Origin: Acidobacteriota bacterium
Lineage (GTDB): Bacteria > Acidobacteriota > Blastocatellia > Pyrinomonadales > Pyrinomonadaceae
Reading direction: 5' to 3'
Assembly: GCA_024640445.1 (NCBI GenBank)
Contig: JAHEEZ010000232.1
Span: forward strand, 1-5,520
Length of the DNA stretch: 5,520 nucleotides
In this document: positions 1-2,837 of the stretch, one piece after another
Layout of the letters: every line of letters starts with the position of its first letter
Position numbering within the stretch: the stretch's first letter is position 1
The notes under the pieces: generated by a model
What the model was told of the DNA's origin: nothing
What the model saw: only the letters and a program-made list of their open reading frames with translations
Databases searched by the model: none
Position numbers and translations under genes: made by a program

Positions 1-446
1 ACGTCGCCGTCAGCGGAGTAGGCGTTGTAGCTCGGAAGCTGCTCGGAGGTCTGGCCGGAGGTCGCGTCCTCTTTCAGCACAGGCTCGGCGAGCTTTGCCG
101 TGAATTTCTCGGGAGCGGTCATTTCCAGAAGCCTCGTCTTAGGCGTCGGGAACAGCACGTCGAACTGCTCGATCCGCGTTTCGTACCCCCATGATCTGAA
201 CAAAGACGCCATGAACTCGGCGTTCTCCCTCCCGTGAGCCGAGCCGACGTGATGCGGGCGCGCGGACAGGCGTTTCATCCAGTCACGAAGATTGTCTTTT
301 TTGAGACTAGCGTCGAATTTCGCTTCAAGCGCCCTCTGCCTTGCCGAACTTTCGCTCGAGAAACCCATCAGGTTTGTCGCCGTCTGGGCGGGGATGTTGA
401 GGACGAGGAGGAAAAGGACGAATGCGGTCGCGAGTCTGGTTTTCAT
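1..446 (-). CDS. Secreted M28-family metallopeptidase, glutamate carboxypeptidase II-like (N-terminal part)
   Basis: The gene starts at 446 on the minus strand and leaves the window at its left edge, so 148 codons are visible and the C-terminal part is missing. Residues 1-21 (MKTRLATAFVLFLLVLNIPAQ) form a typical Sec signal peptide: basic start, hydrophobic core, likely cleavage near Ala20-Gln21. The mature part has the N-terminal pattern of the PSMA/glutamate carboxypeptidase II branch of M28: a helix with a RPHHVGSAHGRENAEF stretch (63-78), then SWGYETRIEQFDVLFP (85-100), and an LPSYNAYSADGD segment (138-148) that usually leads into the protease-associated domain. The zinc ligands lie beyond the window, so activity cannot be judged. 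Known members are zinc exopeptidases that release C-terminal acidic residues from peptides; here the enzyme would act outside the cytoplasm. The start is supported by a GGAG Shine-Dalgarno (453-456 on the plus strand), six bases before ATG. The family call is firm; the exact substrate is unknown. Confidence 0.85.
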   Translation of the reverse strand, partial: MKTRLATAFVLFLLVLNIPAQTATNLMGFSSESSARQRALEAKFDASLKKDNLRDWMKRLSARPHHVGSAHGRENAEFMASLFRSWGYETRIEQFDVLFPTPKTRLLEMTAPEKFTAKLAEPVLKEDATSGQTSEQLPSYNAYSADGD

Positions 447-479
447 ATGTATCTCCGGAGTTGGAAAAGGAATGCTTGG

Positions 480-507
480 ATTGTAGTGCTATTTCGCTTG
501 AGCGCAA
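480..507 (-). promoter_or_regulatory. Probable sigma-70 promoter for the M28 peptidase gene
   Basis: Read on the minus strand there is TTGCGC (plus positions 502-507), a 16-bp spacer, and TACAAT (480-485). The -10 box matches TATAAT at five of six positions; the -35 box keeps TTG. Transcription would begin near 473, giving a leader of about 27 nt that contains the GGAG ribosome-binding site. This suggests the peptidase is transcribed independently of the hypothetical gene upstream. Prediction from consensus only. Confidence 0.4.
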
Positions 508-522
508 AAAAGGGACGTTGAT

Positions 523-622
523 GACTGGAGCGCGGGCAGCCCTGCCTGCGGACGTCGCGTCTGCGGCGTAAGAACGTTCGCGCTTTGCGCTCATGGCGGG
601 CAAGGCTGCCCGCGCTCCAGTC
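523..622. repeat. 100-bp dispersed-type element with 27-bp inverted arms
   Basis: The left arm (523-549) and right arm (596-622) are inverted copies with 25 of 27 positions matching; the outer 19 bp (starting GACTGGAGCGCGGGCAGCC) are perfect. The 46-bp centre is GC-rich and can pair further. The element sits between the stop of the hypothetical gene and the promoter of the M28 gene, both on the minus strand, and could form a large stem-loop in read-through RNA. A T-run follows it on the minus strand (about 506-511), but 11 bases away, so it is a weak terminator candidate. Similar GC-rich 'GGAGCGCGGGCA' inverted repeats are, to my knowledge, dispersed in many acidobacterial genomes; copy number here cannot be seen from one window. 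Confidence 0.7.
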
Positions 623-650
623 GGTACGGCGTGGATCGAAACGAATCGTC

Positions 651-1304
651 TCACACCCCGGTGGCTTTTTCCATCTCGATCACGGGCAGGAATGTATAGG
701 GGATGTGGTCCTCGACGTTTTTCGGGATACCGAGCGTCAGGCGGGGCATCGCAAGCAGGATCAGCCGCTCAAAACCGCTTTCCGATGCCCTCGTCAAAAG
801 GTCCTTCAGCATGTCCAGCTTCACCGCGTATTCCGAGAATCTCCAGACGATCACCGGGAACCCGCCGATCTTCGAATCAAAGCTGAAATCGCCGGTCACT
901 CCCGGGGCATACGGTAAGCCGTGCATCGCAAGGCATCTGCGGACGAAATCTTCTGTTTCCAGGCTAAGAGCCTTTTCGGTATCGTCGCCGAGTGTCCTTA
1001 TAGGGAAAGAGAACGAGTTCTCGTAATGCGCGAGAAGGGAGTTCATCTCGTCGAACAAACGGCTCTCGCGAAGACGTGAGAAAAGATCGAAAAGGATGCG
1101 GCGACGTTCCGTGATCGGGTACTCACAGTAATCGATATCGCTGTATCGGTAGTTGATAACGGCGATCTCGTCTTCGTTGAGGAACAGCGAAAGTGCATCC
1201 TCAAAATCCTCCCACATCGTGCGCGGGTAGTGATCCACGTCCTCGATGTAGAGGAAATCGCGAAGGAAATCCAGGATCCTTATGTTCTCCGAAAGTTCCG
1301 GCAT
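651..1304 (-). CDS. Conserved-looking hypothetical protein, 217 residues, acidic
   Basis: I do not recognise this protein. It is a complete frame from ATG at 1304 to TGA at 651-653, with no signal peptide or membrane segment, so it is probably cytoplasmic. The N-terminal half (1-95) is rich in Asp and Glu and looks helical, with NYRYSDIDYCEYPITERRR at 51-69. The C-terminal half reads as alternating helix and strand: a helix at 117-130 (TEDFVRRCLAMHGL), GDFSFDSKIGG (138-148), a strong beta strand FPVIVWRF (149-156), a helix at 158-176, and another strand ERLILLAM (179-186). That order loosely recalls an alpha/beta nuclease-like core, but no catalytic motif is convincing. The start has no clear Shine-Dalgarno; the next in-frame Met (residue 30) has none either and would cut off a well-structured segment, so the first ATG is kept. 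The M28 gene lies 204 bp downstream on the same strand, probably with its own promoter; the SNase gene is divergent. Confidence 0.65.
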   Translation of the reverse strand: MPELSENIRILDFLRDFLYIEDVDHYPRTMWEDFEDALSLFLNEDEIAVINYRYSDIDYCEYPITERRRILFDLFSRLRESRLFDEMNSLLAHYENSFSFPIRTLGDDTEKALSLETEDFVRRCLAMHGLPYAPGVTGDFSFDSKIGGFPVIVWRFSEYAVKLDMLKDLLTRASESGFERLILLAMPRLTLGIPKNVEDHIPYTFLPVIEMEKATGV

Positions 1305-1327
1305 CGTTCGTATTTACTGTGTTTCCG

Positions 1328-1357
1328 AGAATAGTCTTTTTGGGGTTCAAGGTTCAA
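1328..1357 (-). promoter_or_regulatory. Possible promoter of the 217-residue hypothetical gene
   Basis: On the minus strand TTGAAC (plus positions 1352-1357) is followed after 18 bp by TATTCT (1328-1333), which would start RNA near 1321, about 17 nt before the ATG. The -35-like box is supplied by the second copy of the ggttcaa heptamer repeat. Both boxes match consensus at only four or five of six positions, so this is tentative. Confidence 0.3.
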
Positions 1358-1376
1358 GGCTTATTGTTCAAAGTCT
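1344..1376. repeat. Short GGTTCAA heptamer repeat
   Basis: Two perfect tandem heptamers GGTTCAA (1344-1350 and 1351-1357) are followed by GGCTTATT and a third related GTTCAAAG (1366-1373). No coding potential is seen. It lies in the leader or promoter region of the hypothetical gene on the minus strand. It resembles short tandemly repeated sequences found scattered between genes in some bacterial phyla. Confidence 0.55.
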
Positions 1377-1390
1377 TTCTGAAATGGACT

Positions 1391-1579
1391 AACCGCAGAG
1401 ACCGTGGGGATTCTCAAACGCAAAGGCCGCGAAGGACGCAAAGGAAATTCTTGCTTCTTTCTTTTGATCAATTTGTTGCAGTTCACTAAATCTATATCCG
1501 CGACGCACGCGGAGCTCCCAATTACACTTTGCGTCCTTCGCGGCCTTTGCGTTAAAAGACCTCTGCGCCCTCCGCGGTC
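1391..1579. repeat. Dispersed-type element with perfect 27-bp inverted arms built of 9-bp units
   Basis: The arms at 1417-1443 and 1527-1553 are perfect inverted copies over 27 bp. Each arm is itself built of 9-bp tandem units: CGCAAAGGC, CGCGAAGGA, CGCAAAGGA (1419-1445). Outside them, AACCGCAGAG (1391-1400) and the inverted CTCTGCG...CCGCGGT (1561-1577) form a weaker outer pair. The 83-bp centre is AT-richer and carries a small CCGCG/CGCGG hairpin (1498-1512) and the palindrome GGAGCTCC (1511-1518). The short frames across it give Arg/Lys/Gly-rich and Leu/Arg-rich low-complexity products typical of this repeat and not of a gene. The CGCAAAGGCCGCGAAGG motif is familiar from intergenic regions of many environmental bacteria. 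Confidence 0.75.
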
Positions 1580-1590
1580 ACACCCCCTTC

Positions 1591-1711
1591 TGTGGAAATG
1601 ATGTGAAAATTCCTGTGGAAATCAGAATTCGGCAAAGCACATAACTCGCTGACCTCACTAAACTTAGCCGACTATCAACATGTGGATAATCGCTTTTGCG
1701 GATTTTCCACA
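1591..1711. promoter_or_regulatory. Cluster of five DnaA-box-like nonamers
   Basis: Three same-direction boxes lie 11 and 12 bp apart: TGTGGAAAT (1591-1599), TGTGAAAAT (1602-1610) and TGTGGAAAT (1614-1622). Read on the minus strand each fits the relaxed box TTWTNCACA except at the first base. After a 58-bp AT-moderate stretch come TGTGGATAA (1681-1689), which is the exact TTATCCACA box on the minus strand, and TTTTCCACA (1703-1711) on the plus strand, which fits the relaxed consensus fully. Spacing of about one helical turn is what DnaA arrays often show. The cluster lies in the divergent gap between the hypothetical gene and the SNase gene. It may be a DnaA-regulated promoter, a titration site or part of a replication origin; no dnaA, dnaN or other origin neighbour is in the window, so the role is open. 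Confidence 0.45.
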
Positions 1712-1723
1712 GAGGGGTATAAT
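1681..1723 (+). promoter_or_regulatory. Promoter of the SNase gene with overlapping palindromic site
   Basis: A perfect TATAAT (1718-1723) is preceded, 16 bp upstream, by TTGCGG (1696-1701), giving a predicted RNA start near 1730 and a leader of about 19 nt. Overlapping the -35 side is an imperfect palindrome: TGTGGATAATCGC (1681-1693), a TTTT centre (1694-1697), and GCGGATTTTCCACA (1698-1711), with one mismatch and one bulged base. A protein bound there would cover the -35 region, so this could be an operator, with DnaA one candidate because both arms are DnaA-box-like. The -10 is strong; the -35 is weak; the regulatory reading is inference. Confidence 0.5.
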
Positions 1724-1748
1724 CGGGACACTTCAAATCGGAGTTCTT

Positions 1749-2327
1749 ATGAACCATCGCCTTCGCACGCATACCTTCGCAATACTCGCATTTGCGGTTC
1801 TCTTTGCAGCCTGCGGCCCCGAACAGACCCGAAAACCGGGCGACACAATTCCTCCGAATTCCGGTTCGAAGCGCGTCCCGGCCCAGGGGACGCCTGATCC
1901 CAACGCCAATGCGGAGGTCGTAGGCGTAAACGACGGAGACACTATCACCGTGCGGATGATCGACACCGGGAGACAGGAGCGCGTGCGGCTTGCGACGATC
2001 GACGCGCCGGAAATGAACCAGCCATACGGCCAGGCGGCAAAGAAGAGTCTTTCGGACCTCGTATTCGGGAAAAAGATACGGCTCGAAATAGTCGATCGCG
2101 ATCAGTACGGGCGGATCGTTGGCGAGGTGTTCGTCGACGGTATGAACATAAACACGGAACAGATACGCCGCGGTTTCGCGTGGCACTATAAACAGTTCGA
2201 ACGACAGCAGACTGAAGAGCAGAGGCAGATCTATTCTTCCGTACAGGAGATAGCGCGGCAGGCGAGGAGCGGTCTGTGGCGCGACCAGAACCCGGTGCCG
2301 CCGTGGGAGTGGAGGAAGAGTAAGTAG
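1749..2327 (+). CDS. Thermonuclease (staphylococcal nuclease family) lipoprotein
   Basis: A 192-residue calcium-dependent nuclease of the SNase fold, which cuts DNA and RNA phosphodiester bonds in known members. Residues 1-22 are a lipoprotein-type signal (hydrophobic AILAFAVLFAAC with Cys22 as the probable lipidated residue; the box is slightly atypical with Phe at -3), so the enzyme is probably anchored in an envelope membrane. A Pro/Asn-rich linker (23-54) follows. The SNase domain covers about 56-187: DGDT with Asp64 (calcium ligand), VRLATIDAPE with Arg80, Asp85 and Glu88, and QYGR with Arg122, matching the family's Asp21, Arg35, Asp40, Glu43 and Arg87. It ends with the common GLWRDQNPVPPWEWR tail. 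The start at 1749 is chosen because GGAG lies at 1740-1743, five bases before ATG; the upstream in-frame ATG at 1680 precedes the predicted promoter. It is probably a single-gene transcript: the next gene is 510 bp away with its own promoter. Role may be nutrient scavenging or removal of external DNA. Confidence 0.92.
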   Translation: MNHRLRTHTFAILAFAVLFAACGPEQTRKPGDTIPPNSGSKRVPAQGTPDPNANAEVVGVNDGDTITVRMIDTGRQERVRLATIDAPEMNQPYGQAAKKSLSDLVFGKKIRLEIVDRDQYGRIVGEVFVDGMNINTEQIRRGFAWHYKQFERQQTEEQRQIYSSVQEIARQARSGLWRDQNPVPPWEWRKSK

Positions 2328-2363
2328 TCTGTCGGGTCTATCGAGTCTGTTGAGTCTGTCGGG
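2328..2363. repeat. Four tandem 9-bp units directly after the SNase stop codon
   Basis: The units are TCTGTCGGG (2328-2336), TCTATCGAG (2337-2345), TCTGTTGAG (2346-2354) and TCTGTCGGG (2355-2363), starting at the first base after the TAG. The first and last are identical and the middle two differ by two or three bases. No coding role is seen. The array would lie in the 3' untranslated part of the SNase mRNA. Confidence 0.75.
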
Positions 2364-2373
2364 TGTCGCGTAG

Positions 2374-2411
2374 GGGCAGGTCTTGTGCCTGCCCAATGCG
2401 CCGAATGGCGC
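2374..2411. repeat. Two adjacent small hairpins downstream of the SNase gene
   Basis: GGGCAGG (2374-2380) pairs with CCTGCCC (2388-2394) around a 7-nt loop, and GCGCC (2398-2402) pairs with GGCGC (2407-2411) around GAAT. There is no T-run behind either hairpin, so a factor-independent terminator is not supported, though they could stabilise the SNase mRNA 3' end. The GGGGCAGGTCTTGTGCCTGCCC type of sequence looks like a dispersed repeat. Confidence 0.45.
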
Positions 2412-2482
2412 GAAAGAGTTCACTGAGTTCGGCGAGTTAGGACTTGACTTGAAAGAACGCAGCTTCGCGTACTCGGATTGCA

Positions 2483-2578
2483 GTCCGCGAAGCGGACGAC
2501 GGAAAATAGCCCGGGGTGGAGCCGAAGGCGCAACCCCGGGTCATGGGTCGCCCACAATCATCCAGCCGCTTCAGCGGC
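2483..2578. repeat. REP-like string of four small GC-rich hairpins
   Basis: Four hairpins stand in a row within 96 bp. The first is GTCCGC/GCGGAC (2483-2497) with a GAA loop. The second is CCCGGGGT (2510-2517) paired with ACCCCGGG (2533-2540), capped by an inner GCC-GAA-GGC (2521-2529). The third is TGGG/CCCA (2544-2554) with a TCG loop. The fourth is GCCGCT/AGCGGC (2565-2578). The layout resembles intergenic REP-type elements in which a CCCGGGGTTGAGCC-like hairpin is followed by an AGCGGC-like one; such elements can be mobilised by REP-associated Y1 transposases, but none is encoded here. No frame across it looks like a protein. It lies between the SNase and ATPase genes, both on the plus strand. 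Confidence 0.65.
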
Positions 2579-2688
2579 GGCAGAATGTTTGAATCTTGAA
2601 CCGCTAATCGCAGTCCTTCCCCACGGTCGGGCTTCAGACACGGGCTTGGGCAGCCAAAGCGCCGCAAACACGTTCAAGATCTTTCGTA

Positions 2689-2708
2689 ATCCGTGTTCAT
2701 CCGTGTCC
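2689..2708 (+). repeat. Decanucleotide tandem pair, copy 1
   Basis: ATCCGTGTTC (2689-2698) is followed directly by ATCCGTGTCC (2699-2708), differing at one base. The 20-bp pair matches a second copy at 2812-2831 at 16 of 20 positions in the same orientation. This 'CCGTGTTCATCCGTGT' sequence is a familiar intergenic repeat of environmental bacteria. The stretch between the hairpin string and this pair (about 2579-2688) shows nothing further that I can support. Confidence 0.6.
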
Positions 2709-2721
2709 CTCCTAAGCTGAC

Positions 2722-2808
2722 CGCAAATGATCATAAGAAAAGATCAAAAGTAAGAATCCGTTGTTTGATATAATTCCGTCCGACTGATTGGAAAAGAGAT
2801 CATTTGCG
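2722..2808. repeat. Perfect 11-bp inverted repeat bracketing the ATPase promoter
   Basis: CGCAAATGATC (2722-2732) and GATCATTTGCG (2798-2808) are perfect inverted copies 65 bp apart. The extended -10 promoter lies between them and the right arm ends just where an alternative GTG start of the ATPase frame begins. They could be paired operator half-sites, a stem in an RNA reading through from upstream, or the ends of a small inserted segment. The sequence alone does not decide. Confidence 0.5.
2766..2774 (+). promoter_or_regulatory. Extended -10 promoter of the HerA-like ATPase gene
   Basis: TGATATAAT (2766-2774) combines a perfect TATAAT (2769-2774) with the TG of an extended -10 element. No good -35 box is found 16-18 bp upstream (AAAAGT at 2746-2751), which fits extended -10 promoters. 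RNA would start near 2781, leaving a leader of about 57 nt before the chosen ATG. The surrounding 2733-2800 stretch is the most AT-rich part of this gap. Confidence 0.5.
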
Positions 2809-2811
2809 TGA

Positions 2812-2831
2812 ATTCGTGTTCATTAGTGGCC
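2812..2831 (+). repeat. Decanucleotide tandem pair, copy 2, at the 5' end of the ATPase gene
   Basis: The 20 bp (ATTCGTGTTC then ATTAGTGGCC) match the copy at 2689-2708 at 16 of 20 positions. It lies immediately upstream of the ATG at 2838 and would be translated if the GTG at 2808 were used, adding MNSCSLVAKN. Because a dispersed repeat is an unlikely source of conserved protein, it argues for the ATG at 2838 as the true start. Confidence 0.55.
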
Positions 2832-2837
2832 AAAAAT

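Noticed and set aside
325..654. 109-codon minus-strand frame overlapping the start of the M28 gene
   Set aside because: It runs through the inverted-repeat element and the M28 signal peptide region in another frame; composition is low-complexity Ala/Arg/Pro.
1404..1601. 65-codon plus-strand frame in the divergent gap
   Set aside because: Its product is the translation of the 9-bp repeat (KRKGREGRKG, LCVLRGLCVKRPLRP), a known source of false small proteins.
1578..2423. 281-codon open frame on the minus strand
   Set aside because: It is antisense to the SNase gene, whose catalytic motifs are unmistakable; the product is Arg/Pro/Leu-rich with no recognisable motif.
1391..2578. CRISPR array or insertion sequence
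   Set aside because: Repeats are adjacent tandem units or inverted arms without regular unique spacers, and no cas or transposase frame is present.
2383..2720. Short plus- and minus-strand frames of 69-80 codons between SNase and ATPase genes
   Set aside because: They cross the hairpin string and have no ribosome-binding site or family resemblance.
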